Below the pieces are notes generated by a model that was not told the DNA's origin, made no database searches, and saw nothing but the letters and a program-made list of their open reading frames with translations. From positions 1-64,000 of the forward strand of contig JAWVEV010000142.1 of the NCBI GenBank assembly GCA_033856535.1: a stretch of 64,000 nucleotides of DNA, read 5' to 3'. The translations under genes were made by a program, and so were the position numbers. Position 1 is the stretch's first letter. Each line of letters opens with the position of its first letter. Positions 1-10,939 of the stretch are shown piece after piece. Source of the DNA: JAWVEV01 sp033856535. Lineage in GTDB: Bacteria; Actinomycetota; Thermoleophilia; Miltoncostaeales; Miltoncostaeaceae.

Positions 1-108
1 GCGACCCTGGCGGCCTGCGCGCGCGCCCTGCGCCGGGGCGGCTCCACGTGGGTCGGCGCGGTCGCGTTCGCCCGGGCGCCGGACCCACGCTTACCGCCTC
101 AGGACTGA
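1..108 (+). CDS. ComF-family phosphoribosyltransferase, C-terminal end (partial)
   Basis: The first 35 codons of the window are an open frame ending in TGA at 106-108. The residues (ATLAACARALRRGG, then VGAVAFARAP) match the last helix and strand of ComF-type phosphoribosyltransferase domains, where the PRPP loop is followed by an alanine-rich helix and a hydrophobic strand. The start and the PRPP-binding loop lie outside the window. ComF proteins are linked to DNA uptake in competent bacteria, but the family is widespread and the function here is inferred. A ComF-like gene just upstream of hpf and secA is a common actinobacterial arrangement. Confidence 0.6.
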   Translation, partial: ATLAACARALRRGGSTWVGAVAFARAPDPRLPPQD

Positions 109-143
109 ACGCGCAGGGGTCGAACGCGGCCGGGGCCCGGCGC

Positions 144-149
144 TAGCAT
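144..149 (+). promoter_or_regulatory. Candidate -10 element (TAGCAT) for hpf
   Basis: TAGCAT lies 33 bases before the hpf ATG, in the gap after the comF stop. It fits the TAnnnT pattern that recurs before many genes in this window. No clear -35 hexamer is visible, so this is a pattern-based call. Confidence 0.4.
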
Positions 150-182
150 CGGCGTCCGGCACCGCAAGGGAAAGGGCGTTCC

Positions 183-758
183 ATGCAGCTCCAGGTCAAG
201 GGCAGGAACATGGATGTGACCGACGCGCTCTTCGACCATGCCGAGCGAAAGCTGGGCAAGCTGGCGCGCTTCCTCCCGCCCTGGGACGAGGCGACCCAGG
301 TGGAGCTGGAGCTCTCGGTCGAGCGGAACCCGAAGATCGACCGCCCGCAGATCGCCGAGGTCACGGTCCGCACGAAGGGCCCGGTCCTGCGCGTCCGCGA
401 GAGCGCCGAGGACATGTACCAGGCGATCGACCAGGCCGCGCACAAGCTCGAGCGCCAGGCCGCCCGCTACCGCGACCGCCGCCGGCGCCGGCGCGGCGGC
501 GTCGAGCCGGGGTTCGACGGGGCGGACGGCGCGCTCGCGACGGTGGGCGAGGTCATCGAGCCGGCCTCCGAGCCGCAGCCGCGCCTCATCAAGAGCAAGC
601 GCTTCGACATGCAGGCGATGAGCCCGGAGGACGCGGCGCTGCAGATGGACCTGCTCGCCCACGACTTCTACGTCTTCCGCAACGAGGACGACGGCATGGT
701 GAACGTCGTCTACCGCCGCCGCGACGGCGACTACGGCCTGATCGCTCCGGAGGCCTGA
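183..758 (+). CDS. hpf: Long-form ribosome hibernation promoting factor
   Basis: A 191-residue protein. Its N-terminal half (about 1-110) is the ribosome-binding domain of the HPF/YfiA family (MQLQVKGRNMDVTDALFDH). Its C-terminal part (about 135-190) is the dimerisation domain, recognisable from SKRFDMQAMSPEDAALQMDL and the following YVFRNEDDG. Long HPF dimerises 70S ribosomes into inactive 100S particles in stationary phase. The ATG is preceded by an AAAGGG-type ribosome binding site. The linker (about 100-130) is rich in Arg and Gly. It lies between a comF-like gene and the secA region, a normal location in Actinomycetota. Confidence 0.93.
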   Translation: MQLQVKGRNMDVTDALFDHAERKLGKLARFLPPWDEATQVELELSVERNPKIDRPQIAEVTVRTKGPVLRVRESAEDMYQAIDQAAHKLERQAARYRDRRRRRRGGVEPGFDGADGALATVGEVIEPASEPQPRLIKSKRFDMQAMSPEDAALQMDLLAHDFYVFRNEDDGMVNVVYRRRDGDYGLIAPEA

Positions 759-772
759 GCCGGGCGGGCGCC

Positions 773-792
773 GGCGGCGGCCGACCGCCGCC
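773..792. terminator. Bidirectional hairpin between convergent hpf and methyltransferase
   Basis: Perfect 8-bp stem (GGCGGCGG / CCGCCGCC) with loop CCGA, placed between the hpf stop and the stop of the convergent methyltransferase gene. There is no T-tract, as is usual in very GC-rich actinobacteria. The terminator role is inferred from position and stem strength. Confidence 0.5.
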
Positions 793-816
793 CTCCGGCC
801 CGCCGGACCGCGGAGC

Positions 817-1614
817 TCACCCCGGCCGGGTGGCGACGACGATCGCGACCTCGGCCGGGGCGAGCAGCACGCCGCCCTCGATCCGGGACGTCGAGGTGAC
901 GTGGTCGGTCATCGCCGCCCGCACCTCGGCCTGCTGCTCGGCGCTCAGCCGGTGCGTGAAGAGCCCCGACAGCGGCCCGCCGAGCACCGCCGTGTCCACG
1001 GCGCGCTCGACCGAGTCGAAGGCCATCGGCTCCTCGACCAGCTCGTCGTGGACGACCTCAAGGCCGGCCTCGACGAGCATCCGCGGCAGCACCCCGGGCA
1101 GGCCGTAGAAGAACGTCATCGGGCAGACCGCCGCGTAGTAGGAGGCCCGGCTCTCGATGAGGTCGATGACCGGCGACCACCAGGTGCGCCCGGCGCGCCC
1201 CCAGACCGTCAGCATCACCCGGCCGCCGGGGCGCAGGGTCCGCGCGATGCCCGCCAGGGCGGCGCGCGGGTCGTAGCAGAACATCAGGCCGAAGCAGCAG
1301 GTGACGCAGTCGTACGCGGCGTCCGGCTGCGAGAGGCGCTCGGCGTCGTCGACGGCGAAGCTCAGGCCCGGCCGGCCGTGGAGCGCGGTGGCGCGCTCGA
1401 CCATCGGCGGGGCGAAGTCGACGCCGAGCACCGAGCCGTCCGTCAGGCGGTCGGCCAGGGCCACCGTGGCGGTCCCGGGGCCGCAGGCGACGTCGAGGCC
1501 GCGCCAGCCCGGCTCGGGCGCCAGCAGGTCCAGGCCGCGCGCGGTGTAGGCCATCAACCCGGCGGTCCAGAGGTCGTCGTAGGCCTCGGCGACGCGGCCC
1601 CAGGCGTTCCGCAT
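817..1614 (-). CDS. Class I SAM-dependent methyltransferase (UbiE-like)
   Basis: A 265-residue protein with a Rossmann methyltransferase core. Motif I ([15 protein letters not shown], about 39-53) binds SAM; the acidic [13 protein letters not shown] strand and loop and the VDDAERL segment follow, then [17 protein letters not shown]. The N-terminus ([16 protein letters not shown]) resembles the start of UbiE/Methyltransf_11 proteins. The open frame continues upstream of the chosen ATG for at least about 25 codons with no ATG, GTG or TTG seen there, so the ATG at 1614 is the best call. The substrate cannot be predicted. It is convergent with hpf and divergent from secA. Confidence 0.8.
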   Translation of the reverse strand: MRNAWGRVAEAYDDLWTAGLMAYTARGLDLLAPEPGWRGLDVACGPGTATVALADRLTDGSVLGVDFAPPMVERATALHGRPGLSFAVDDAERLSQPDAAYDCVTCCFGLMFCYDPRAALAGIARTLRPGGRVMLTVWGRAGRTWWSPVIDLIESRASYYAAVCPMTFFYGLPGVLPRMLVEAGLEVVHDELVEEPMAFDSVERAVDTAVLGGPLSGLFTHRLSAEQQAEVRAAMTDHVTSTSRIEGGVLLAPAEVAIVVATRPG

Positions 1615-1759
1615 CCCGGTCTTCTCGGGGTTGTCGACGAGGGTGGGCGGCTGCTCGGACAGGGCCTGGCTCCAGGTTCTCGGGGGGTTTCGCCGGCACC
1701 CTCGATCAGGTGGCCGGACCTGTCAACTCCGGGGGCGCGGGGGCCGATGGGGGGTGCGC

Positions 1760-1765
1760 TACCAT
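1760..1765 (+). promoter_or_regulatory. Candidate -10 element (TACCAT) for secA
   Basis: TACCAT lies 37 bases before the secA GTG. It has the same TAnnnT form as the elements before hpf, the fluC riboswitch and smpB. No convincing -35 was found. Confidence 0.35.
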
Positions 1766-1802
1766 GACCCGGCCGCGGCCCAGACACGCGAGGCGCCCCG
1801 CT

Positions 1803-4401
<2,599 letters not shown>

Positions 4402-4403
<2 letters not shown>

Positions 4404-4420
4404 CTGCCCCGTGGGCAGCT
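4402..4420 (+). terminator. Hairpin overlapping the secA stop codon
   Basis: Perfect 8-bp stem (AGCTGCCC / GGGCAGCT) with loop CGT, beginning inside the secA TAG. There is no T-tract. It may attenuate or end secA transcripts before prfB, or protect the 3' end. Confidence 0.45.
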
Positions 4421-4450
4421 CTGCGCTAGAGAACTGATCTCAGGATCGCG

Positions 4451-5588
4451 ATGAGCACCAACTTCACCACCTCTTTGGAGGACGTCGTTCAGCGCGCCCA
4501 GGCCCTGCAGGACCGGGCCGGCGTGCTGGGCGACTACCTTTGACCCCGACGCGCTCGAGCGCCGCCTCGCCGAGCTCGAGGAGCTCATGGGCGCCCCGGA
4601 CTTCTGGGACGACGCGCAGACCGCGGCGCGGGTCTCGGCCGAGCACGCCGCCGGCCGCGGCCGGCTGGACGAGTACCGCGGGCTGAGTTCCGAGCTCGCC
4701 GACCTCGGCGAGCTGGCCGAGTTGGCGCGCGCCGAGGGCGACGAGCCCGAGGGTGAGATGATCCGCGAGCTGGTGGAGGGCCTGGACCGGGCCGACCGCC
4801 TGCTGGCGCGCCTGGAGGAGGCGCGCCTGTTCGGGGGCGAGCACGACGGCGGCGACGCCGTGGTGACGATCCAGGCGGGGGAGGGCGGCACCGACGCCCA
4901 GGACTGGGCCGAGATGCTGCTCCGCATGTACACCCGGTGGGCCGAGGCGCGACGCCTCAAGGTCGACCTGAAGGAGATCCAGGCCGGCAACGAGGCCGGT
5001 CTCAAGGGCGTCACCTTCACGGTGCACGGCCAGAACGCCTACGGCCTGCTCTCGGCGGAGCGGGGCGTCCACCGGCTGGTGCGGCTCTCGCCCTTCGACT
5101 CGGCCAACCGGCGCCAGACGTCCTTCGCGTCGGTCGAGGTCGGCCCCCTGGTGAGCGACGCGATCGAGATCGAGATCCTCGACAAGGACCTCAAGATCGA
5201 CACCTACCGTGCCAGCGGCGCCGGCGGGCAGCACGTCAACAAGACCGACTCGGCGGTGCGGATCACCCACCTGCCGAGCAAGATCGTCGTGCAGTGCCAG
5301 AACGAGCGCTCGCAGACCCAGAACCGCGCGACGGCGATGGCGCTGCTGCGCTCGCGGCTGGTGCAGACCGAGCTGGAGCGGCGCGAGGCCGAGGCCGCCC
5401 GGGCCCGTGGCGAGTCGCAGACGATCGGCTTCGGGAGCCAGATCCGCTCCTACGTCGTGCACCCGTACACGATGGTCAAGGACCTGCGCACGGGGTACGA
5501 GACCGGCAACGCCCAGGGTGTCCTGGACGGCGACCTGGACGGTTTCATCCGGGCCGAGCTGGAGCGCCGCGCCAAGGCCGCGGCGTAG
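4451..5588 (+). CDS. prfB: Peptide chain release factor 2, with programmed +1 frameshift
   Basis: RF2 ends translation at UGA and UAA. The zero frame starts at ATG 4451, runs 30 codons and meets TGA at 4541-4543 in the classical slippery context CTT-TGA-C. A +1 shift onto GAC at 4542 continues to the stop at 5588, giving 378 residues, close to the usual RF2 length. Residues after the shift include the RF2 recognition tripeptide Ser-Pro-Phe (213-215) and the catalytic Gly-Gly-Gln (258-260, in SGAGGQHVNKTDSA). This is autoregulated frameshifting, not a broken gene. The upstream GGGCGA may act as a weak internal Shine-Dalgarno. ftsE and ftsX follow, the standard actinobacterial order. Confidence 0.97.
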
Positions 5589-5650
5589 TCCGGGATCCCG
5601 TTGCGGGTCGGGCCACGCCCGCACGTTCTGTTGCTTTTGCAGGCGGCTTG

Positions 5651-5679
5651 TTGATCTTCCCGGATCGAGCGGGTAGCCT
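5651..5679 (+). promoter_or_regulatory. Candidate sigma-A promoter for ftsE-ftsX
   Basis: TTGATC at 5651-5656 and TAGCCT at 5674-5679 are separated by 17 bases, the ideal spacing for a vegetative promoter. The pair lies in the 184-base gap after prfB. Upstream are a 10-bp palindrome (CGGGATCCCG, 5591-5600) and a 5-bp stem at 5609-5621 followed by T-rich sequence, a plausible weak terminator for prfB. Confidence 0.5.
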
Positions 5680-5772
5680 CGTCCGGCCTCAAGAGGTGCC
5701 GAATCGCTGTCGATACACGGAGCTCGCAGCGGTTTTCGTGATCGCGCGACATCAGTCGCGACCGTTCCGCCC

Positions 5773-6579
5773 ATGAGCACAGACGCCCCTCCGACATCCC
5801 GTCAAGCCCGTGCCGCCGCGCGCCGTGAGCGGGAGCGCCCGCGCGCCTTCGGCCGCGACCGCCGTCCGGTCCTGCGCCCCGGCGACGGGTCCATGGTCGT
5901 GCTGGAGAACGTCAGCAAGGTCTACGGCGGCGAGCACGTCGGTCTCGACGACGTCTCGCTCTCGATCGACAGCGGCGAGTTCGTATTCCTGGTCGGCCCC
6001 TCGGGCTCGGGGAAGTCGACCTTCATCCGCCTGATGATCAAGGAGTTCGATCCCACCTCGGGGTCGATCACGGTCGGCGGGCGGAACCTGGGGCAGCTGC
6101 GGGGCTCGAAGGTGCCGTACCTGCGCCGCGCGATCGGCTGCGTCTTCCAGGACTACAAGCTGCTCGCGGGCCGCACGGTCTACGAGAACGTCGCCTACGC
6201 GCTGCAGGTGATCGGGGAGAGCCCCCGGTCGATCCGGCGCAAGGTGCCCGAGATCCTCAGCCTGGTGGGCCTCTCCGACAAGGCCGACCGTTTGCCGAAC
6301 GAGCTCTCGGGCGGCGAGCAGCAGCGGGTCTCGATCGCGCGCGCCTTCGTGAACCACCCGCGCCTGCTGATCGCCGACGAGCCGACGGGGAACCTCGATC
6401 CCGAGACCTCGATCGGGATCATGCAGCTCCTCTACCGCATCAACCGCACCGGCACGACGGTCATCATGGCCACGCACGACCGCGAGATGGTCGACAAGAT
6501 GCAGATGCGGGTGATCGCGCTCGAGGACGGAAAGGTCGTCCGCGACCAGCGCCAGGCCAGCTACGCGAGGGCGGACTAG
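5773..6579 (+). CDS. ftsE: Cell division ATP-binding protein FtsE
   Basis: ABC-type ATPase that works with FtsX at the septum, where the pair activates cell-wall hydrolases. It shows Walker A (GPSGSGKST), Q-loop (FQDYKLL), signature ([14 protein letters not shown]), Walker B ([12 protein letters not shown]) and H-loop (MATHD). From ATG 5773 the protein is 268 residues, with a 40-residue Arg-rich extension before the usual FtsE start. An internal ATG at 5893 ([12 protein letters not shown]) would give a canonical 228-residue protein. Neither site has a strong ribosome binding site, so the true start is uncertain. The stop codon directly abuts ftsX. Confidence 0.95.
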   Translation: MSTDAPPTSRQARAAARRERERPRAFGRDRRPVLRPGDGSMVVLENVSKVYGGEHVGLDDVSLSIDSGEFVFLVGPSGSGKSTFIRLMIKEFDPTSGSITVGGRNLGQLRGSKVPYLRRAIGCVFQDYKLLAGRTVYENVAYALQVIGESPRSIRRKVPEILSLVGLSDKADRLPNELSGGEQQRVSIARAFVNHPRLLIADEPTGNLDPETSIGIMQLLYRINRTGTTVIMATHDREMVDKMQMRVIALEDGKVVRDQRQASYARAD

Positions 6580-6597
6580 CTGAGCCCGCGCTTCTTC

Positions 6598-7476
6598 GTG
6601 GTCGAGGCCTTCCGCTCGATCCGGGCCAACGTCGCGGTGTCCATCGCCGCGACGGTCACCGTGCTGATCACGGTGTTCATCCTGGGCGCCTTCATCCCGT
6701 CCTTCATGAAGGTTCAGTCGGCGGTCGACGCCCAGAAGGCCAAGCTCGACATCGACGTCTTCGTGTCCGACTCGGCGACCAAGGCCCAGGTCGACGGGCT
6801 CGCCAACGAGATCGCGGCCCTCCAGCGACGCGGCCTCGTGAGCAAGTTCGAGTTCTCCACCAAGGAGCAGAACCTCGCAGAGCTGCGCGAGCGCCTCCGC
6901 GACCCGGACATCCTCGAGCAGCTGCCGGCGAACCCGATCCCGGCGAAGTTCAACGTCCAGCCGGTCAACCCCGAGAACAACGCCCAGATCGCGGCGGAGC
7001 TCGAGGGGCACCCGGCGCTCGACCCCGATCTCGGGGTGATCTTCGAGAAGACCACCACGGACAAATTGCTCGAGATCGCCCGCTACATCCAGTGGGCCGG
7101 GCTCGGCCTGATCACGATCCTGCTGGTCGCCTCGGTGCTGCTGATCGGCAACACCATCCGCCTATCGCTGTTCGCACGACGGCGCGAGGTGGAGGTGATG
7201 AAGCTGGTCGGCGCGACCAACTGGTTCATCCGATGGCCGTTCGTGATCGAGGGCATCATCTGCGGGATCATGGGCGCCGCCGCCTCGGTGGTGCTGCTCT
7301 GGGTCCTGAAGATCGCGGTGGTCGACAACCTCTTCGACAGCGTCGACAACTCGCTTACCCGCACCGACGGGGCCACCATCGGCTTCGCCTGGCTCGGGCT
7401 GATCCTGATCGCCGCCGGCGCCACGGTGGGCGCCCTCGGCAGCGGGATCACCCTCCGCCGCTTCCTCCGGGTCTAG
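6598..7476 (+). CDS. ftsX: Cell division protein FtsX
   Basis: Membrane partner of FtsE: a short cytoplasmic N-terminus, a first membrane segment (about VSIAATVTVLITVFILGAF), an extracellular domain (about 40-165), then three more membrane segments with the FtsX core (RREVEVMKLVGATNWFI). From GTG 6598 it is 292 residues. The open frame actually begins right after the ftsE TAG: CTG at 6580 has a GAGG ribosome binding site 9 bases upstream and would add LSPRFF, which matches the start of other actinobacterial FtsX proteins, whereas GTG 6598 has no visible ribosome binding site. A CTG start is therefore a serious alternative. Confidence 0.95.
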   Translation: MVEAFRSIRANVAVSIAATVTVLITVFILGAFIPSFMKVQSAVDAQKAKLDIDVFVSDSATKAQVDGLANEIAALQRRGLVSKFEFSTKEQNLAELRERLRDPDILEQLPANPIPAKFNVQPVNPENNAQIAAELEGHPALDPDLGVIFEKTTTDKLLEIARYIQWAGLGLITILLVASVLLIGNTIRLSLFARRREVEVMKLVGATNWFIRWPFVIEGIICGIMGAAASVVLLWVLKIAVVDNLFDSVDNSLTRTDGATIGFAWLGLILIAAGATVGALGSGITLRRFLRV

Positions 7477-7490
7477 CGAGGTCCGGCCGA

Positions 7491-7521
7491 AGCGTCGCCC
7501 GCGCGGTGCGCGGACGACGCT
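7491..7521. terminator. Bidirectional terminator hairpin between ftsX and the secreted protein gene
   Basis: A long stem: AGCGTCG pairs with CGACGCT (7 bp), then after one mismatch CCGCGC pairs with GCGCGG (6 bp) around a GGT loop. It occupies the 55-base gap between two convergent stop codons. Confidence 0.6.
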
Positions 7522-7531
7522 CGCTGCCGGA

Positions 7532-8260
7532 CTAGAGGATGAAGCCCGCCCCGTCGGGCGCCTGAAAGACCGCGCCCTCCTGGTCGTCGCTCGTCCCGCG
7601 GCGCATCTCGAAGTGGCCGCCGAAGCCCGACGGCGGGCCACCGCGGAACCGCCTCGGGGTGTCCTCGAGCATGCGGTCCAGGTGATCGTCGAGGTCCGCG
7701 ACCAGGCGGTCCCGGTCGGCGTCGGTGAGGTCGCCGTCCTTCACGGCCTTGTCGAGCGCCGCCTCGGCCGCCGTCTTCATGGCCGCCTTCAGACCGGTCA
7801 GGTCCTTGCTGCGGTTCTTGGCCAGCGTCTCGAGCGACCGGCCGTTGCGCTGGGCGGTCATGAGCTGCGCCTCGGTCATGCCCAGGTACTTCGCCGCGGC
7901 CTGGTGGACCGAGCGCAGGTCGATGCCGATGTGGTGCTCCGGGCCGCCGAAGCCGAAGCCGAGGCCCGGGCCGCCGAGGATCGGGCCGTCGCCCTCGTCG
8001 ATGTGCTTCTTGATCTCGGTGGCCTGCTCCTCGGTGAGCCGCCCGTCCTCCACGGCGGCGTCGACGCGGGCCTTCGAGGCGTCCTCGATCGCGTTCTCGA
8101 GCGCGGTCTGCTGCACGCCGAGGCGCTTCGCGACATCGCCGAGGAACGCATCCCGGTCGTCGCCGGACTGCGTCGCGGCCATGGCGGCGCCGCCTCCGGC
8201 GGCGAGCGCCAGGCCGGCGGCGGCGAGGGCCGCCGCACGGCGCAGGGTGGGCTTTCGCAT
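7532..8260 (-). CDS. Secreted helical protein with LTxxQ-like repeats, possible envelope-stress partner
   Basis: A 242-residue protein of unknown family. Residues 1-29 form a Sec signal peptide (MRKPTLRRAAALAAAGLALA, cleavage near AMAA). The mature part holds two related helical units, about 38-90 and 120-195, each running from a Leu-Gly pair through alanine-rich helices to a DG(R/D)LT turn (LTEEQ at 75-79, LTDAD at 178-182), separated by a Gly/Phe-rich linker (95-107). I chose ATG 8260 because of an excellent AAGGAGGA ribosome binding site; an in-frame ATG 51 bases upstream would spoil the signal peptide. It is divergent from a two-component system, with direct repeats between. The LTxxQ signature and position recall CpxP/Spy, but homology is not shown. 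Confidence 0.75.
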   Translation of the reverse strand: MRKPTLRRAAALAAAGLALAAGGGAAMAATQSGDDRDAFLGDVAKRLGVQQTALENAIEDASKARVDAAVEDGRLTEEQATEIKKHIDEGDGPILGGPGLGFGFGGPEHHIGIDLRSVHQAAAKYLGMTEAQLMTAQRNGRSLETLAKNRSKDLTGLKAAMKTAAEAALDKAVKDGDLTDADRDRLVADLDDHLDRMLEDTPRRFRGGPPSGFGGHFEMRRGTSDDQEGAVFQAPDGAGFIL

Positions 8261-8311
8261 CAGTGGGTCCTCCTTCGTGGAGTGGGGGTGGATGCACTGA
8301 AACGGGCGCAC

Positions 8312-8350
8312 CTAAGAAGCCCGTGAAGCCCCGCTAAGAGGCGGCTAAGA
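8312..8350. promoter_or_regulatory. Three phased CTAAGA direct repeats, candidate response-regulator operator
   Basis: CTAAGA occurs at 8312-8317, 8334-8339 and 8345-8350, spaced 22 and 11 bases apart, so all face the same side of the helix. OmpR-family regulators typically bind tandem direct repeats spaced by one helical turn. The site lies between the divergent secreted-protein gene and the response regulator. A similar pair occurs upstream of htrA at 12768-12784. The binding role is inferred. Confidence 0.55.
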
Positions 8351-8421
8351 ATCGGCCCGAGGAGCCCCCGCGGAGGCTCGGACGCCTCGCGCGGCGGCCC
8401 GCGGGTGCGCACACTGTTGGC

Positions 8422-9096
8422 ATGCCGGTTCTGGTGGTCGACGACGAGGGGGCGGTGCGCGACGCGCTGACGCGCGCGCTTTCGGGTGCGGGGCACGAGG
8501 TGGAGCTCGCCGCCGACGGCGCCGAGGCGCTGGCGCGGCTGGCCGCCGGGCCGCCGATCGACGCGGTGGTGCTCGACATCCTGATGCCGGGGATCGACGG
8601 GCTGGAGGTCTGCCGGAGGCTGCGCGCCGGCGGCGACCGCGTGCCCGTGCTCATGCTCACCGCGCGCGACGCGGTGGGCGACCGGGTGGCCGGGCTCGAC
8701 GCCGGCGCCGACGACTACCTGGTCAAGCCGTTCGCGCTGGAGGAGCTGCTCGCGCGCCTGCGCGCGCTGCTCCGGCGCAGCGGCGCCGAGGACGGCGTCC
8801 TGCGCTTCGGGGATCTGGCGGTGGACCCGGGCGCCCACGTGGCCGAGCGCGCCGGCCGGCGGCTGCAGCTCACCCGCACCGAGTTCGCCCTCCTCGAGCT
8901 CTTCGTGCGCAACCCGCGCCAGGTGCTCACCCGGTCGCTGATCTACGAGCGCGTCTGGGGCTACGACTTCGGTTTCGGCTCGAACTCGCTGCACGTCTAC
9001 ATCGGGTATCTGCGGCGCAAGCTCGAGGAGGGTGGGGAGCCGCGGATCATCCACACCGTGCGCGGCGTCGGCTACGCCCTGCGCGAGGAGCCGTGA
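8422..9096 (+). CDS. OmpR/PhoB-family response regulator
   Basis: A 224-residue two-domain regulator. The receiver domain (1-115) has the acidic pair in VVDDEG, phospho-acceptor Asp52 (VLDILMPG), the conserved Thr in LMLTARD and Lys in YLVKPFA. The C-terminal winged-helix domain (about 130-222) has the OmpR signature ([20 protein letters not shown], then [12 protein letters not shown] and VRGVGYALR). Its stop overlaps the kinase start (GTGA), so the two are translationally coupled. MprA/CseB-type envelope regulators are the nearest functional group by architecture. The CTAAGA repeats just upstream suggest autoregulation. Confidence 0.93.
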   Translation: MPVLVVDDEGAVRDALTRALSGAGHEVELAADGAEALARLAAGPPIDAVVLDILMPGIDGLEVCRRLRAGGDRVPVLMLTARDAVGDRVAGLDAGADDYLVKPFALEELLARLRALLRRSGAEDGVLRFGDLAVDPGAHVAERAGRRLQLTRTEFALLELFVRNPRQVLTRSLIYERVWGYDFGFGSNSLHVYIGYLRRKLEEGGEPRIIHTVRGVGYALREEP

Positions 9097-10454
9097 CCCT
9101 CCGCGTCCGGTTCGCGGCGCTGGTGGGCGCGGCGGTGGCGGTGGCGGTCGCACTGGCGGCGGTCGTCGCCTACGCGGTGGTCTCCGACCAGCTGCACGGC
9201 CAGGTGGACCGCGCCCTGCAGGACCGCATCGGGAGCGTCGGCCGGGCCGCGCTGCGCGGTGGCGGGCTGGGCGGGATCTCGGACGGCGGCGAGCTCTTCG
9301 GGCGCATCCCGCCCGCCCCGCTCGACGAGCCGTCGACCTACGTGCAGCTGGTGGACTCGACCGGGGCGGTCCACAGCCCGCCGGGCGAGGAGGTCGGCCT
9401 GCCCGCCGACCGCGGCGCGCAGCGGGTGGCCGCCGGCGACATGGCGCCCTACATCGCCGACCGCACCGTCCAGGGCACGCACGTGCGCGTGTTCACGGCG
9501 CAGCTCGCGCCGGGCGTCGCCATCCAGGCAATCCGGTCGATGGCCGAGGTGGACTCGTCGCTCGACCGGCTGCGGATCCTGCTCATCCTGGTCGCCGTCT
9601 CGGGGATCGTGGTCGGCGCCGCCGCGGGGCTCGGCGTGACCGGCGCGGCCCTGCGCCCGGTGCGCCGCCTGACCGAGGCCGCCGAGGACGTGACGCGCAC
9701 CGGTGACCTCGCGCGGCGGGTCGAGACCGCCGAGCAGGACGACGAGCTCGGACGGCTGGCGCACAGCTTCAACACGATGCTGGGGGCGCTCGAGAGCTCG
9801 GTCGGCGCGCAGCGCCAGCTGGTGGCCGACGCCTCGCACGAGCTGCGGACCCCCCTCACCAGCGCGCGGACGAACATCGAGGTGCTGGCCCGCGGCGGGC
9901 TGCCCGAGGAGGAGCGGGCCCGTCTTCTCAGCGACGTGACCGCGCAGCTCGCCGAGCTCTCGGCCCTGGTCTCCGACGTGGTCGAGCTCGGCCGCGGCGC
10001 CGAGCCGGCGATCGAGCGCGAGCCGGTGCGGCTGGACCTGCTGGTCGCCGGCGCGGTCGCGCGCGCCCGGCGCCACTCCCCCGACGTCCGCTTCGCCGAG
10101 AACCTCGGCGAGAGCACGGTCGAGGCGGCCCCGAGCGAGCTGGAGCGGGCGGTCGGGAACCTCCTCGACAACGCGGCGAAGTGGAGTCCGGCGCAGGGGG
10201 TGGTGGAGGTGTCGGTCGCCGGCGGCGAGGTGACCGTGCGCGACCACGGCCCCGGGATCGCGCCGGACGACCTGCCCCACGTCTTCGACCGCTTCTACCG
10301 GGCCCCGTCGGCGCGGGGCATGCCGGGCTCTGGCCTGGGCCTGGCGATCGTCCGCCGCATCGCCGACGCGCACGGGGGCGAGGTGACGGCGGAGCCGGCG
10401 GACGGCGGCGGCACGCGCATGAGGTTGCGGCTGCCGGAGGCGCCACCGGCCTGA
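9093..10454 (+). CDS. Membrane sensor histidine kinase (HAMP, HisKA, HATPase)
   Basis: A 453-residue kinase paired with the preceding regulator. The N-terminal membrane helix (about 7-30) is followed by an extracytoplasmic sensor domain (about 31-145), a second helix (about 155-180), HAMP (about 180-232), and HisKA with phospho-acceptor His249 ([16 protein letters not shown]). The ATPase domain has the N box (NLLDNAAKW), G1 ([11 protein letters not shown]) and G2 ([18 protein letters not shown]). The start is GTG 9093. The sensor domain shows no family I recognise. The layout is like MprB/CseC, which sense envelope stress in actinobacteria. Confidence 0.93.
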   Translation: MTLRVRFAALVGAAVAVAVALAAVVAYAVVSDQLHGQVDRALQDRIGSVGRAALRGGGLGGISDGGELFGRIPPAPLDEPSTYVQLVDSTGAVHSPPGEEVGLPADRGAQRVAAGDMAPYIADRTVQGTHVRVFTAQLAPGVAIQAIRSMAEVDSSLDRLRILLILVAVSGIVVGAAAGLGVTGAALRPVRRLTEAAEDVTRTGDLARRVETAEQDDELGRLAHSFNTMLGALESSVGAQRQLVADASHELRTPLTSARTNIEVLARGGLPEEERARLLSDVTAQLAELSALVSDVVELGRGAEPAIEREPVRLDLLVAGAVARARRHSPDVRFAENLGESTVEAAPSELERAVGNLLDNAAKWSPAQGVVEVSVAGGEVTVRDHGPGIAPDDLPHVFDRFYRAPSARGMPGSGLGLAIVRRIADAHGGEVTAEPADGGGTRMRLRLPEAPPA

Positions 10455-10939
10455 CGTGCACCGGGCGGGCGCAACGCAGCCGGCCCGTTGTGCGCGTCGG
10501 TCCCCGGAGCCGTCTCACGGGCCCTGCGGGCCCGTCCGGGGCCGACCGCCCAGCGCTTTGTGGCGCGCCGGCCGGCCCCGGAATTCGACGGGAAGCCGGC
10601 CGTCCAACGGCGTTTTCGAGAGAAGTCCTTCCCGTTGTCGGCCCTGTGGTGATGTGGGCGGGCCGAAGGGCCGTCGAAGGGCCGGCCGACAGCCCACAGG
10701 GCTGTCCCCGGCCCGGCATCTCCACGGCGCCCGAGCCCGCCTCGTCGGGTGGCGCCACTTGGCGTCCGCGACGCCGATCGAGGGAGAGAAGCCGAAGGCG
10801 GCCCCGTCCGGCCGAGGTCAGGGCGCTGCCTCGGCCGTCGGACGCCACTTGGCGTCCGCGACGCCGATCGCGACACGGACCGGAAGCGGCGCACGGTCGG
10901 TGCATTCGGGGAGTCATCGGCGCGCCTTCGCCCGCCACC
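10455..10939. other. 485-base intergenic region with hairpins and a direct repeat
   Basis: No convincing gene in this gap after the histidine kinase. It contains a perfect hairpin at 10688-10706 (GACAGCCC / GGGCTGTC, loop ACA), a possible kinase terminator, and two copies of a 28-base direct repeat described separately. The open frames crossing it are low-complexity Arg/Pro/Gly translations with no start context. Stretches such as 10590-10640 are less GC-rich than the flanking genes and may hold a promoter for the next gene. Confidence 0.5.
10753..10870. repeat. 28-base perfect direct repeat, two copies 90 bases apart
   Basis: Copies at 10753-10780 and 10843-10870 are identical. Each contains the inverted repeat GGCGTC-CGC-GACGCC (6-bp stem, 3-base loop) preceded by CGCCACTT and followed by GATCG. 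The form resembles small REP-like palindromic units. Whether further copies exist elsewhere cannot be told from this window. Confidence 0.65.

Noticed and set aside
4541..4543. prfB as a pseudogene because of an in-frame TGA
   Set aside because: The CTTTGAC context and intact downstream RF2 show programmed frameshifting.
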